Source: Rhodobacter sp.
Lineage (GTDB): Bacteria > Pseudomonadota > Alphaproteobacteria > Rhodobacterales > Rhodobacteraceae
Direction of reading: 5' to 3'
Length of the DNA: 64,000 nt
Assembly (NCBI GenBank): GCA_020637595.1
Contig: JACKKE010000001.1
Location: 62,001-126,000 of the forward strand
Part shown: positions 51,473-61,143 of the stretch, in pieces
How the letters are laid out: the number at the start of each line of letters is the position of its first letter
How positions within the stretch are numbered: position 1 is the first letter of the stretch
The notes under the pieces: model-generated
The model's input: the letters and a program-made list of their open reading frames with translations, nothing else
Database searches by the model: none
Told to the model about the DNA's origin: nothing
Position numbers and translations under genes: made by a program

Positions 51473-52883
51473 ACGTGGCACCAGCCCTGGGGTGAGGCGC
51501 GCCGGGCTGGTCGCGGGTCTGGCGCTGCTGGTGCTGGCGATGGTGGTCCCGCCGCCGCCGGGCCTCGGCGCGGACGGCTGGCGGACGCTGGCGCTGGCTC
51601 TGTGCATGGCGATCTGGTGGTCGACCGAGCCGGTGCCGATCGGCATCACCGCGCTGTTGCCCCCCGTTTTGCTGCCCCTGACCACCGAGGCGCCGCTGGC
51701 AGCGATCACCGCACCCTATGCCAATCCGCTGGTCTTCCTGTTTCTGGGCGGCTTCCTGCTGGCCGCAGCGGTCGAGCGTCACGGGTTGCATCGGCGGCTG
51801 GCGTGGCACGTGCTGCGGCTGGCCGGGACGGAACCCCGGCGGCTGGTCCTGGGAGTGATGCTGGTTTCGGCGCTGCTGTCGATGTGGATTTCCAACACGG
51901 CCGCGGTGCTGCTGCTGTTGCCCGTGGTGCTGTCGGTCCTCAAGGCCGAAGACGCAACACCGGGCCTTGCCGTGGCACTGCTGCTGGGGCTGGCCTATGG
52001 CGCGTCGATCGGCGGCACCGGCACGCTGATCGGCACGCCGCCGAACGCGCTGCTGGCCGGCTGGCTGTCCGAAGCGCGCGGCGTCGACCTGAGCTTTGCG
52101 CAATGGGCGATGCTGGGCGTGCCCTTTGTCGCGCTGTTCCTCCCCGTCGCCTGGTGGCTGCTGGCCCGCCGGCTGGGGCGGGGCGGGGCTGACGCGGCCC
52201 ATGCGGCGCTGGCGCTGCTGCGCCCGGGGCCACCCGCGCGGCCCGAGGCCCGGGTCGCCGTGCTCTTTGCGCTGGCCGCCGGGCTGTGGATGACACGGCC
52301 GTTGCTGAACGCCCTGCCGGGGCTGGGGGCGCTCAGCGACGAGGGCATCGCCCTGGGGATCGGCATCGCGCTGTTCCTGGTGCCGGCCGGGCGCATTGGC
52401 GAGGGTCGCGCGCTGCTGACCTGGGACGAGGCCAAGGACCTTCCCTGGCAGGTGCTGCTGCTCTTTGGCGGCGGGCTGTCGCTGGCGGCGGCGATGGACC
52501 GCTCGGGGTTGGCGCTGTGGCTCGGGCAGGGGCTGGCAGGGATGGGTGCGCTGCCGGCGATCGCCGTGCTGGCGACGCTGGCGCTGACCGTGGTGCTGCT
52601 GACCGAACTGGTGAGCAATACCGCCGTGGTGGCGGCCCTGCTGCCGGTCGTCGGCGCGATTGCCGAGGGGACCGGCCTGATGCCCGAAATGCTGGGTGCG
52701 GCGCTGGCGCTGTCGGCCAGCTGCGCCTTCATGCTGCCGGCCGCGACGCCGCCCAACGCGCTGGTCTTTGCCTCGGGTCAGGTGACGGTGGCGCGGATGA
52801 TGCGGGCCGGGGCGGTGATGAATCTGGTGTCGGTCGTTCTGGTCACGCTGCTGACGATGCTGTTGGCGCCGCTGGTCTTCTGA
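51459..52883 (+). CDS. SLC13/DASS family divalent anion:sodium symporter
   Basis: Membrane carrier of up to 474 aa with 11 or more helices. The two DASS substrate/sodium motifs are present: SNTAAVLLLLPVVLSV near residue 145 and SNTAVVAALLPVVGAI near 388. ASIGGTGTLIGTPPNALLAG and AATPPNALVFASG follow them. The substrate is probably a dicarboxylate or sulfate-like anion. GTG 51459 overlaps soxG by 14 bp; GTG 51492 is an alternative giving a shorter N-terminus. It may be read through from the sox operon, but no metabolic link is evident. Confidence 0.88.
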   Translation: MPGSERGTSPGVRRAGLVAGLALLVLAMVVPPPPGLGADGWRTLALALCMAIWWSTEPVPIGITALLPPVLLPLTTEAPLAAITAPYANPLVFLFLGGFLLAAAVERHGLHRRLAWHVLRLAGTEPRRLVLGVMLVSALLSMWISNTAAVLLLLPVVLSVLKAEDATPGLAVALLLGLAYGASIGGTGTLIGTPPNALLAGWLSEARGVDLSFAQWAMLGVPFVALFLPVAWWLLARRLGRGGADAAHAALALLRPGPPARPEARVAVLFALAAGLWMTRPLLNALPGLGALSDEGIALGIGIALFLVPAGRIGEGRALLTWDEAKDLPWQVLLLFGGGLSLAAAMDRSGLALWLGQGLAGMGALPAIAVLATLALTVVLLTELVSNTAVVAALLPVVGAIAEGTGLMPEMLGAALALSASCAFMLPAATPPNALVFASGQVTVARMMRAGAVMNLVSVVLVTLLTMLLAPLVF

Positions 52884-52886
52884 CCC

Positions 52887-54029
52887 TCACCCGAAGAGCG
52901 GGGCCATTGTCCGGGCAAAGGCGTCCGAAGCCAGCCAGTCTTTCAGCACCGCATGGGCCTGCCCGGCGATCCGGTCGCGCAGGGTGGCATCGCCGGCAAG
53001 ACGGCGCGCGGTGTCCTCGAAATCCTCCAGATCCCAGCGCAGCGGCACATAGGTCTCCCACGGCACGAAGATGTCGGGGGCGGTCTCGATATGGCTCATA
53101 TCGGGCTTCAGCAGCACCGCGCCGCCGGCCACGGCCTCGTAATCGCGCCAGCAGACCTCGCCATAGCCGAAGGGCGAGAAGCAGATCTTCGATTGCTCCA
53201 TCTCGGCCATGAAGCGGGGCAGGGGCACCGCCCCCTCGCGCACCATCCGCAGGTCGGGGACACGGGCCAGCGCCGCCTCGGCCTCGCCGCGCATGCCCTG
53301 ATACCAGGGGGTGCCGCCAACCGCGAAGCGCGCGTGCAGGTCGATCGGACGGGGACCAGCCGCCGGGCGCGCGCCGAGAAGCGGCGGCATGATCAGCGGC
53401 GCGGTGGCAAACGAGGGTCCCAGCAGCAGCTTGTCCAGAAACCCGGGCGGGATGGCAAAGCACTGTTCGGGCTCGTCGATGCCATAACGGCGGTTGAAAT
53501 AGTCGGTCAGGTTGGTGTCGCCGCGCGTGGGCTTGCCATAGGCCGAACGGTCGCGCAGCAGGTGTTTCTTGACATAGACATCCACCCGGCCGTCCATCCG
53601 TGCGGCATTGCGCAGGTCGGTCGGTGCGAACCAGTCGAGGCAGGCAACCCGCGCACCGGGGTGGTCGGCTGCGATCCGCGCGAACAGCCGGTCCAGATCG
53701 GCATCCGCGATGTCGAACGGGGTCTGGAAGGCGACAATGGTCGCGCCCCTGGGGGCCTCGGCGCCAGATCCGGCGCCAGACAGGACATCCCACAGATTGG
53801 CCTCGCGCAGCTCGGCACCGTACAGGCGGCGCAGGTCATCCGCATAATGGTGAAACGGGAAGATCTGGCTTTGCGGGATGCGCTCGGGCTGGGTGATCAG
53901 AAGCAGTCTTGCCCCGGCCGTCCCACCAAAGGGCCGGTTCATCGCCCGCGCGCGCAGCCGTTCCGCGCGCTTGCGCCGGGCATAGATCGCCGCGCGCCGG
54001 CGCAGCAGGTCAAATGGACGGGTGGACAT
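52887..54029 (-). CDS. Glycosyltransferase family 1-like protein
   Basis: Protein of 380 aa. The N-terminus is basic (LLRRRAAIYARRKRAERLRA), followed by a Rossmann-like half. The C-terminal part carries CFSPFGYGEVCWRDYEAVAG and GGAVLLKPDMSHIET, the pattern of GT1/exostosin-type glycosyltransferases where Glu and nearby residues contact the nucleotide sugar. There are no membrane segments. Its ATG overlaps the end of the asparagine-synthase-like gene by 20 bp, so the two act together, presumably on a surface glycan or small glycosylated product. Confidence 0.75.
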   Translation of the reverse strand: MSTRPFDLLRRRAAIYARRKRAERLRARAMNRPFGGTAGARLLLITQPERIPQSQIFPFHHYADDLRRLYGAELREANLWDVLSGAGSGAEAPRGATIVAFQTPFDIADADLDRLFARIAADHPGARVACLDWFAPTDLRNAARMDGRVDVYVKKHLLRDRSAYGKPTRGDTNLTDYFNRRYGIDEPEQCFAIPPGFLDKLLLGPSFATAPLIMPPLLGARPAAGPRPIDLHARFAVGGTPWYQGMRGEAEAALARVPDLRMVREGAVPLPRFMAEMEQSKICFSPFGYGEVCWRDYEAVAGGAVLLKPDMSHIETAPDIFVPWETYVPLRWDLEDFEDTARRLAGDATLRDRIAGQAHAVLKDWLASDAFARTMAPLFG

Positions 54030-55662
54030 CGCTGACAACGCCTTCCTGTTTCGGGGCGGCGGCGCGCAGCCGCGCCTCCAGCCGTTGCAGCCGCCGCGCC
54101 TCGTCACGGCCCATCGCCCCGACGAAGGCCCCGTGCAGCCGATAGATATCGGCGGGCCCCCGGCGCAGGGGCGTCCTGGCCAGCGAGTCGCGCACGCCCT
54201 GCAGCGCGCTGCCCGGCCCGGCCATCGCCGCCACGCGCAGCCCGTCGGCGATGTTGGTGAACCGGCTCGCGCGCCAGCGCGCCAGCGGCTGGCTGGCGAA
54301 CCCCTCGGCAAAGGGGATGTCGGTAAAACCGGGGAAGGCGCGGGCGATGGCATCGTCGTGCAGCTTCTGGTCGCAGGTCACCGACCAGGGCAGTGACAGC
54401 CCCAACTCGACGAAATCCGGGTCCAGATAGGGGCAGAACACCGTCGCTGCCCCGCCCAGAACCCCGGTCGCAGTAAACGAAATCTCGCGCCGGGTGCGGT
54501 GATAGAACCAGAACGCCTGATACGGGTCGGGCCAGTCGGCATAGGCGCGCGCGGCCTGCGCGACGCGGGCGACGGCGGCGTCCCCCAGCTCTGGCGACAG
54601 CACGGCACCCGCGCCGCCGCGATGGTCCGGACGGCTGATCACTGTCCCGTGGCCGGTCATCATCCCTCGGGCGATCCCCTCGAAATCATCGCGTTGTGCG
54701 CGTTCCATGAACCCGGCGGCGTCGTTGTCGGGGTTGGTCAGGATGTCGCCGCCGATCCCGTCCACCGCCGCATAGGCGCTGCCGGTGAAGAAATCGTGCA
54801 TCGGCATCATCTGCGCGTGTTCGTCGCCGCACAGCTGCGTCATCAGGACGCCGCGCAGACTGTCGCGCAGCCGCATCCGGGGGTGGCCCAGAATCGCATG
54901 GCGCACACCGGCGCGGGCGGCCACGGCGCGGGCGGCCTGAACCTCGGCGTTGAGGGCGGTGCCGCCGTGGTGGAAGGTCACGCAGGTGTCGGGCAGCCGC
55001 TTCTGGTGGTGCATTTCCAGCAGGATATGGCGCGAATCCCGCCCGCCCGACAGCGGCAGGCCCACCGGACCGTCCCAGTCCGACAGGAACCGCCGGATCG
55101 CCGCACGCGGCACCTCGATAAAGGCATCGACCGCCTGCTCGCGGCTGATCTCCAGTGCGCGCGGAGGAGGCGTGTTGTCGGTTACCTGCACCACGCCATT
55201 GCGCCACGTCAGGCGCCCGCCGGGCGGCAGCACGCGGACATCGGCAAAGGGCGTGTCATCGCCGACGAAAAAGCCCAGCCGGTGAAACACCGCCATCGCC
55301 ACCGGGTCGATCCGTGGATCCGCGCCGCCCCGGGCGAAGAGCTGCAGCATCGACGGCGAGAGGGCGATCCGGTTGTCCCTGGCAAAGACAAAGAGCGAGA
55401 AATAGCCCAGCGGATCGACCTCGGCGGTCAGCGTCTCACCGTCCCAGGCCCATTGCCCCCAGATCCCGCGCGGCCTCGGATCGCCGGGCACCCGCATGCG
55501 ATGGCCGACCAGCGCTGCCGCCTCGCCGGACTGGCGCGGGCCGTCGGGCGTGGCCTCGACGGCAATAAAAGGCGCATCGGCCCCGGCGTCGATCCAGGGG
55601 CGCGATTCGAATGTCTGGCGGATCAGGCCGCCGTCGGGGAACATGTCTGCTCGGTCCTTCAT
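54010..55662 (-). CDS. Asparagine-synthase-like ATP-dependent amidase without glutaminase nucleophile
   Basis: Protein of 550 aa. The ATP-pyrophosphatase PP-loop is LPLSGGRDSRHILLEMHH (SGGxDS at 205-210), as in asparagine synthetase B. The N-terminal half has the class II glutaminase-like strands (LGYFSLFVFARDNRIALSPS), but the protein does not begin Met-Cys-Gly and has no N-terminal Cys to attack glutamine. It would need free ammonia, a partner, or an amine substrate. The overlap with a glycosyltransferase gene recalls sugar-acid amidation in O-antigens (WbpS-like); lasso-peptide cyclases have a similar domain. The exact role is open. Confidence 0.82.
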   Translation of the reverse strand: MKDRADMFPDGGLIRQTFESRPWIDAGADAPFIAVEATPDGPRQSGEAAALVGHRMRVPGDPRPRGIWGQWAWDGETLTAEVDPLGYFSLFVFARDNRIALSPSMLQLFARGGADPRIDPVAMAVFHRLGFFVGDDTPFADVRVLPPGGRLTWRNGVVQVTDNTPPPRALEISREQAVDAFIEVPRAAIRRFLSDWDGPVGLPLSGGRDSRHILLEMHHQKRLPDTCVTFHHGGTALNAEVQAARAVAARAGVRHAILGHPRMRLRDSLRGVLMTQLCGDEHAQMMPMHDFFTGSAYAAVDGIGGDILTNPDNDAAGFMERAQRDDFEGIARGMMTGHGTVISRPDHRGGAGAVLSPELGDAAVARVAQAARAYADWPDPYQAFWFYHRTRREISFTATGVLGGAATVFCPYLDPDFVELGLSLPWSVTCDQKLHDDAIARAFPGFTDIPFAEGFASQPLARWRASRFTNIADGLRVAAMAGPGSALQGVRDSLARTPLRRGPADIYRLHGAFVGAMGRDEARRLQRLEARLRAAAPKQEGVVSDVHPSI

Positions 55663-55756
55663 CGGTCCTCCGGTCTGCTGCCGGTCTTGCGGAGAAGTCT
55701 ACGCAGGCCGCGCCGATGCGGCAAGCGCCGCGCTCGGTGCCTGTGCGGCCCGTGGA

Positions 55757-56299
55757 TCAGGGGGCGAAACCGCCCATCGCGCCGGCGCTGAACACCAGGG
55801 GCGCACCCGGACGGCTGCGCGCGGCAAGCACCCGGCCGACGACGATCGCATGGTCGCCCCCGTCATGCACCGCCTCGCGGGCGCATTCGAACACCGCCAG
55901 ACAGCCGGGCAGCACCGGCACGCCCTGCGCGTTCAGCGCGACGCCGGGCAGGTCGAAATCATGGCCCTGCCGCGCGAAGTGACGGCACAGCGCGTGCTGC
56001 TCGGCAGCGAGGATATGGATGGCGAAATGCGGGGCGGTGGTAAACGCCCCGAAGCGGCGCGAACTGCGCGCGGGGGACCACAGCACCAGCGGTGGATCCA
56101 GCGACAGCGAGGCAAAGCTGTTCGCGGTCATCCCCAGCGGGCCGTGACCGGTCGCGGTGGTGATCACCGTGACGCCCGTTGCATAGGCCCCCAGCGCATC
56201 GCGGAATCGCCGCTCGGATCCCGGTCCGGGCACAAAGGGGTCGGGCTCTGTCAGGTCGGTCATCGGGGCTGTGCGCACATAACTCATCGGGCCGTCCAT
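55757..56299 (-). CDS. Flavin reductase family protein
   Basis: FMN-binding split-barrel protein of about 180 aa. FRDALGAYATGVTVITTATG begins the fold, with GMTANSFASLSLDPPLVLW and a C-terminal His (DGGDHAIVVGRV) typical of the flavin reductase partners of two-component monooxygenases. Three in-frame ATGs (56299, 56287, 56263) exist; 56299 has AGGACAAG upstream. No monooxygenase gene is adjacent. It is divergent from the nucleoside hydrolase. Confidence 0.88.
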   Translation of the reverse strand: MDGPMSYVRTAPMTDLTEPDPFVPGPGSERRFRDALGAYATGVTVITTATGHGPLGMTANSFASLSLDPPLVLWSPARSSRRFGAFTTAPHFAIHILAAEQHALCRHFARQGHDFDLPGVALNAQGVPVLPGCLAVFECAREAVHDGGDHAIVVGRVLAARSRPGAPLVFSAGAMGGFAP

Positions 56300-56465
56300 T
56301 ACTTGTCCTGACCCGAATGTGCCAGCCAAAGAGGGCCATTTTACGGCAACATAGCCCGGTGCCGCGTTGCGGCCAGTGGGGCGGGCCAATGGGGCCGGCG
56401 GTCCGGCCTCGACAAAGCTGCGGGCACTCACTAGCGTGCCGCTTTCGCACAGACCGGAGGCCCGC

Positions 56466-57398
56466 ATGGCGCGCAAGATCATCATCGACACCGACCCCGG
56501 CCAGGACGATGCCGTGGCCATCCTGCTGGCCCTGGCCTCGCCCGAGCTGGAGGTTCTGGGCATCACCTGCGTCGCCGGCAACGTGCCGTTGAGCTACACC
56601 ACGACGAACGCGCGCAAGATCTGCGAACTGGCCAAGCGCACGGATATCCGCGTTTTTGCCGGCTGCGACCGGCCCCTGCGGCGCAAGCTGGTCACCGCGG
56701 AGTATGTCCACGGCAAGACGGGTCTGGACGGGGTCGAACTGCCGGCGCCGACGATGGCCCTGCAAGACCAGCACGCGGTGGATTTCCTGATCGAGACGCT
56801 GCGGACAGAACCCGAAGGCTCCGTCACGCTGGTGCCGATCGGCCCGCTGACCAACATCGCCACCGCCATGCAGCGCGCGCCCGACATCATCGGCCGGATC
56901 GGGCAGATCGTGTTGATGGGTGGCGCCTATTTCGAGGTCGGCAACGTCACGCCGGCTGCCGAGTTCAATATCTACGTCGACCCGCAGGCGGCGGAAATCG
57001 TCTTCAGATCGGGTGTCGATCTGGTGGTGATGCCGCTCGACGTGACCCACAAGGCTCTGACCACGCGCCCCCGGATCGAGGCCTTCCGCGCCCTGGGCCA
57101 CATCGGCGAAGTGGTCGCCAGCTGGACCGATTTCTTCGAACGGTTCGACATGGAGAAATACGGCAGCGAGGGTGCGCCGCTGCACGATCCCTGCACCATC
57201 GCCTGGCTGATCGCGCCGGATCTGTTCACCGGCCGCCGCATCAATGTCGAGATCGAGACCGCCAGCGAGCTGACGATGGGCATGACGGTTGCCGACTGGT
57301 GGGGGGTGACCAAACGCCCGGCGAACGCGCTGTTCATCGGCAGCATCGACGACGACGGGTTCTATACCCTGTTGACCGAGCGCATCGCCACGCTCTGA
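56466..57398 (+). CDS. Inosine-uridine preferring nucleoside hydrolase
   Basis: N-ribohydrolase of 310 aa with the calcium-binding DTDPGQDDAVAILLALASPE motif at the N-terminus. The ligand Asp/Asn residues recur in VLMGGAYFEVGNVTPAAEFN, and the late catalytic region includes APLHDPCTIAWL. It hydrolyses nucleosides to ribose and base for salvage. ATG 56466 follows a GGAGGCCCGC sequence. A strong terminator follows the stop. Confidence 0.94.
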   Translation: MARKIIIDTDPGQDDAVAILLALASPELEVLGITCVAGNVPLSYTTTNARKICELAKRTDIRVFAGCDRPLRRKLVTAEYVHGKTGLDGVELPAPTMALQDQHAVDFLIETLRTEPEGSVTLVPIGPLTNIATAMQRAPDIIGRIGQIVLMGGAYFEVGNVTPAAEFNIYVDPQAAEIVFRSGVDLVVMPLDVTHKALTTRPRIEAFRALGHIGEVVASWTDFFERFDMEKYGSEGAPLHDPCTIAWLIAPDLFTGRRINVEIETASELTMGMTVADWWGVTKRPANALFIGSIDDDGFYTLLTERIATL

Positions 57399-57401
57399 TC
57401 C

Positions 57402-57449
57402 GACAAGAAAAGGCGCGACCGGGACTGCCCGGCCGCGCCTTTTTGTCGG
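57402..57449. terminator. Bidirectional rho-independent terminator
   Basis: A long interrupted inverted repeat: CCGACAAGAAAAGGCGCG pairs with CGCGCCTTTTTGTCGG around an inner CCGGG/CCCGG. It has a T-run on both strands and separates the convergent nucleoside hydrolase and SulP genes. Confidence 0.9.
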
Positions 57450-57458
57450 GGCGTCGGA

Positions 57459-59204
57459 TCACTCGGCCGCAGCGGGCATCGGCCGCGGACGGGTCGTGGT
57501 CAGCGCGGTCCAGGCGTCGTATTGCGACTGGAATACCTGGCCGTGCAGTTCGTCGAGGAAATGCGACTTGCGCAGGCGGTCCATCACCGGACCCTTCACC
57601 TCGCTCAGGTGCAACCCGATGCCCAGTTCGCCCAGCCGCCGGTTGATCGATTCCAGGCTTTCCAGCGCCGAAAAGTCGATCTCGTTCACCGCCGAGCACA
57701 TCAGCACGACATGCTTGATCGGGCAGTCCTGGGCGACGCGGTTCTGGATCAGATCTTCCAGGAACCGGGCGTTGACGAAATACAGGCTCTCGTCCACGCG
57801 CAGGGTCAGCACGCTGTCATCGGTCTGCACCTTGTGGCGCATCACGTTGCGGAAGTGATGGGTGCCGGGCACCAGGCCGACCTCGGCCACATGCGGCCGC
57901 GAGGTCTTGTAGAGGTGCAGCCCGATCGACAGGATCACCCCGGCCGATACGCCCGTCTCCACGCCAAAACCCAGCGTCAGCAGGATCGTCGCGGCGACGG
58001 CAAAGAAATCGGCGCGCGAATAGGCCCAGGTTTTCCGCAGGATCGAGAAGTCGACCAGCGACAGCACGGCGACGATGATCGTCGCGGCCAGCGTGGCCTT
58101 GGGCAGGAAATAGACCAGGGGCGTCAGCGCGACCGCGGCCAGCGCCAGACCCAGCGCGGTATAGGCGCCCGCCGCCGGGGTTTCCGCCCCCGCGTCGAAA
58201 TTCACCACCGAGCGCGAGAACCCGCCGGTCACCGGGAAACCGCCGGTAAAGGCCGCGCCCAGATTGGCCGCGCCCAGACCGATCAGCTCCTGGTCGGGGT
58301 CGATGCGCTGCCGGCGCTTGGCGGCCAGCGTCTGCGCGACCGAGATCGACTCGACAAAGCCGATGATCGAGATCAGCAGCGCCGGGATGAACAGCTGGCC
58401 GATCAGCGTCGGGTCCAGCGAGGGCATGGTCAGCGGCGGCAGCGATTGCGGCACGTCCCCGACGATCGCCACGCCTTGCCCGTTCAGCCCCAGCCCCCAG
58501 GTCGCCAGCGTGGTGACGAAAACCGCCGCCACCGGGCCGGCCTTGGTCGCCACATCGGCCAGTTTCGGGCCCAGCCCCGCCTTGCGCAGCAGGGGTTTCA
58601 GCCCCTTGCGCACCCAGAACAAAAAGGCCGTCGCGGCGACGCCGATCACCAGCGTGATCCAGTTGGTATCACCCAGATGCGAGACCAGGCTGACCAGCAG
58701 GTCAAACAGCGAATGCCCCTCGGCCCGGATGCCCAGGATATGCTTGAGCTGGCTCGCCGCGATCAGGATCCCCGAGGCGGTGATAAAGCCCGCGATCACC
58801 GGGTGGCTGAGGAAATTCGCCAGGAACCCCAGCCGGAACACCCCCATCACCAGCAGGATCGCACCCGAAAGGAAGGCCAGCGTCAGCGCGGCGATGGCAT
58901 AGCCCATCGTGCCGGTTTCCGCGATATTGCCGATTGCCGCCGCGGTCATCAACGAGACCACCGCCACCGGCCCCACGGCCAGCGCCCGCGAGGTGCCGAA
59001 GATCGCATAGAGGATGATCGGCAGGATCGAGGCATAGATCCCGGCCTCGGGCGGCAGACCGGCCAGCAGGGCATAGGCCAGCGATTGCGGGATCAGCATG
59101 ATGGTGACGATCACCGCGGCGATCACGTCATTCGACAGGGTTTCCCGCGTATAGCTGCGACCCCAATCGAGGACGGGCAGGTATTTGCTCAGACGCATGT
59201 TCAT
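57459..59204 (-). CDS. SulP family inorganic anion transporter with STAS domain
   Basis: Membrane carrier of 581 aa. The SulP core has about 14 helices (SLAYALLAGLPPEAGIYASI, then LPIILYAIFGTSRALAVGPV) and a C-terminal cytoplasmic STAS domain from about residue 440, with EIDFSALESLESINRRLGEL as its signature. Transported anions may be sulfate, bicarbonate or another oxyanion. It follows the sulfide:quinone reductase fusion on the same strand by 79 bp, which favours sulfate or sulfite transport linked to sulfide oxidation. Confidence 0.93.
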   Translation of the reverse strand: MNMRLSKYLPVLDWGRSYTRETLSNDVIAAVIVTIMLIPQSLAYALLAGLPPEAGIYASILPIILYAIFGTSRALAVGPVAVVSLMTAAAIGNIAETGTMGYAIAALTLAFLSGAILLVMGVFRLGFLANFLSHPVIAGFITASGILIAASQLKHILGIRAEGHSLFDLLVSLVSHLGDTNWITLVIGVAATAFLFWVRKGLKPLLRKAGLGPKLADVATKAGPVAAVFVTTLATWGLGLNGQGVAIVGDVPQSLPPLTMPSLDPTLIGQLFIPALLISIIGFVESISVAQTLAAKRRQRIDPDQELIGLGAANLGAAFTGGFPVTGGFSRSVVNFDAGAETPAAGAYTALGLALAAVALTPLVYFLPKATLAATIIVAVLSLVDFSILRKTWAYSRADFFAVAATILLTLGFGVETGVSAGVILSIGLHLYKTSRPHVAEVGLVPGTHHFRNVMRHKVQTDDSVLTLRVDESLYFVNARFLEDLIQNRVAQDCPIKHVVLMCSAVNEIDFSALESLESINRRLGELGIGLHLSEVKGPVMDRLRKSHFLDELHGQVFQSQYDAWTALTTTRPRPMPAAAE

Positions 59205-59283
59205 CGTTCCGCTCTTTCAAAGGCTTTCGGGCGGGGTTCGGTCCCCCGCCCGGATCTGCTGTCCCGGGGCGTTGCGGGGGCGC

Positions 59284-60963
59284 TCACGACGCCTTCGCCG
59301 AGACCTTTTCGGGTTTCACCATCCATTCCTTGCCGCGCAGCATGCCTTTCCAGTAGACCGGCGGCAGCAGCTTTTCCTTCAGCAGCCAGGCCGCGCGCGA
59401 GGGCTTGGTGCCGTCGATGACAAAGCGCGGGAAGCTGGGCAGCAGCGCGCCGCCATAGCCGAACTCTGCCAGCACGATCTTGCCGCGCTCGACCGTCAGC
59501 GGGCAGCTGCCATAGCCGTTGTAGATCGCGGTGGGCGACTTGCCGTCGATGTCGTCGGCCACGTTCTGCGCGACCACCGGGGCCTGCATCCGCGCCGCCG
59601 CGGCGGTCTTGGCATTCGGCGCATTCATCGCGTCGCCCAGCGACCAGATGTTGTCAAAGGTCTTGTGGCGCAGCGTCGACTGGTCGACATCGACCCAGCC
59701 CGCGGCATCCGCCAGCGGCGAGACGCGGATGAAATCGGGCGCGACCTGCGGCGGCACCACATGGATCATGTCGAAGTCTGTGGTCACCAGGCGCGGCGTC
59801 TCGTTCGGGGTGTTGACCGAGAAGGTCGCGGTTTTCGCCGGGCCGTCGATCGACACCAGGTTGTGGAAGAAGTTGGTGTGGATGCCATACTTCTGCACGT
59901 AGCCTTCCAGCGCCGGGACATAGTCCTTGACCCCGAACAGCACGCCGCCGGCGTTGTTGAACTGGATGTCGATCTGCGACAGCACGCCCCGGCGCTGCCA
60001 TTCGTCGGCGCTCAGATACATCGCCTTTTGCGGCGCGCCGGCACATTTGATCGGCATCGGCGGCTGGGTAAAGATCGCGCGGCCGCTCTTCAGCCCCTGC
60101 ACCAGGTCCCAGGTATAGGGCGCCAGGTCATAGCGATAGTTCGAGGTGACGCCATTGCGGCCCAGCGTCTCCACCAGACCGTCCACCTTGTGCCAGTCCA
60201 GTTTCAGCCCCGGGGTGACGATCAGCCGGTCGTATTTCACCACCCGGCACCCGTCGAGGATCACAGCGTTGTTCGCGGGTTCAAAAGCCGCGACCGCCGA
60301 TTTGATCCAGTGCACGCCCTGCGGGATCAGGCTGCCCATCGTTCGCGCGGTGGTCGCGACGTCGAACACGCCGCCGCCGACCATCGTCCAGCCCGGCTGG
60401 TAATAATGGATATCCGCCGGGTCGATCAGCGCAATCGACAGATCCGGCTTGCGGTTGCGCAGGCTCGACGCGACTGAGATCCCGCCCGCGCCCGCGCCGA
60501 CGATCACCACGTCGAACCTGGCATCGCCCGTGTCGGTCGGCGTCTTGCCGCCATTGGCGATGCGTCGGGCGACGCCGTTCATGTCATAGCCCGCAGCCTT
60601 TGTCGCGGCGAGGATATCGTGGATCGGGCGCGATTTCGCCTGGCTCAGTGACCACAGAGTCGCCGAGCGCGTGCCGGTGCGGCAATAGGCCAGAACCGGG
60701 CCGGGCAGATCGCGCATCGCCGTGGCGAAATCCTCGGCATCGCTGTCGCGCACCATGCCGGCAACGATCGGCAGATAGCGCGCCTCCAGCCCGGCAGCAC
60801 GGGCTGCGGCCTCGATCTCTTCAAAGGTCGGCTGGTCGGCGGCCTCGCCGTCGGGCCGGTTGCAGAGGATGGCACGGAAGCCCTGCGCCTTCAGCTCCGC
60901 GATATCGGCGGCGGTGATCTGCGGGCTGACGGACAGCTCTTCGGTGATCTTCTTGGGGGTCAT
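59284..60963 (-). CDS. DUF442 sulfurtransferase fused to sulfide:quinone reductase-like flavoprotein
   Basis: Fusion protein of 559 aa. Residues 1-140 form a DUF442 (TIGR01244/Blh-type) phosphatase-fold domain with the catalytic loop CRTGTRS (C94). Residues 150-559 form an FAD/NAD-linked SQR-like enzyme (DVVIVGAGAGGISVASSLRN), with redox Cys in MPIKCAGAPQK and GSCPLTVERGK. The expected role is oxidation of sulfide to persulfide at the membrane, with the rhodanese-like domain moving sulfur onward. ATG 60963 has GAGGACGCC upstream. Its neighbours SulP and Crp/Fnr support a sulfide-detoxification unit. Confidence 0.92.
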   Translation of the reverse strand: MTPKKITEELSVSPQITAADIAELKAQGFRAILCNRPDGEAADQPTFEEIEAAARAAGLEARYLPIVAGMVRDSDAEDFATAMRDLPGPVLAYCRTGTRSATLWSLSQAKSRPIHDILAATKAAGYDMNGVARRIANGGKTPTDTGDARFDVVIVGAGAGGISVASSLRNRKPDLSIALIDPADIHYYQPGWTMVGGGVFDVATTARTMGSLIPQGVHWIKSAVAAFEPANNAVILDGCRVVKYDRLIVTPGLKLDWHKVDGLVETLGRNGVTSNYRYDLAPYTWDLVQGLKSGRAIFTQPPMPIKCAGAPQKAMYLSADEWQRRGVLSQIDIQFNNAGGVLFGVKDYVPALEGYVQKYGIHTNFFHNLVSIDGPAKTATFSVNTPNETPRLVTTDFDMIHVVPPQVAPDFIRVSPLADAAGWVDVDQSTLRHKTFDNIWSLGDAMNAPNAKTAAAARMQAPVVAQNVADDIDGKSPTAIYNGYGSCPLTVERGKIVLAEFGYGGALLPSFPRFVIDGTKPSRAAWLLKEKLLPPVYWKGMLRGKEWMVKPEKVSAKAS

Positions 60964-61059
60964 GGCGTCCTCGGCTGTCAATATTGGCGACTCGACGGGG
61001 CGCGACGGCGCACCCCGGATAAGTTGGAGCCGAGTTAAAGCTTTTTCGCCGCCGCTTCT

Positions 61060-61074
61060 GTGAGTTTGTCACAA
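61060..61074. promoter_or_regulatory. Crp/Fnr-like operator
   Basis: A perfect inverted repeat TGTGA-N5-TCACA lies about 100 bp upstream of the DUF442-SQR start and 70 bp downstream of the end of the Crp/Fnr regulator gene. The arms equal the Crp half-site consensus, but the spacer is 5 rather than 6. The surrounding stretch is AT-rich (61040-61100), as in a promoter. Confidence 0.6.
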
Positions 61075-61143
61075 AAAACATGCAAGAATTTGAATAAATG
61101 ATCGGGGCACCCCGCGCGGCACCTCGAAACCGGGCCGCAACCG

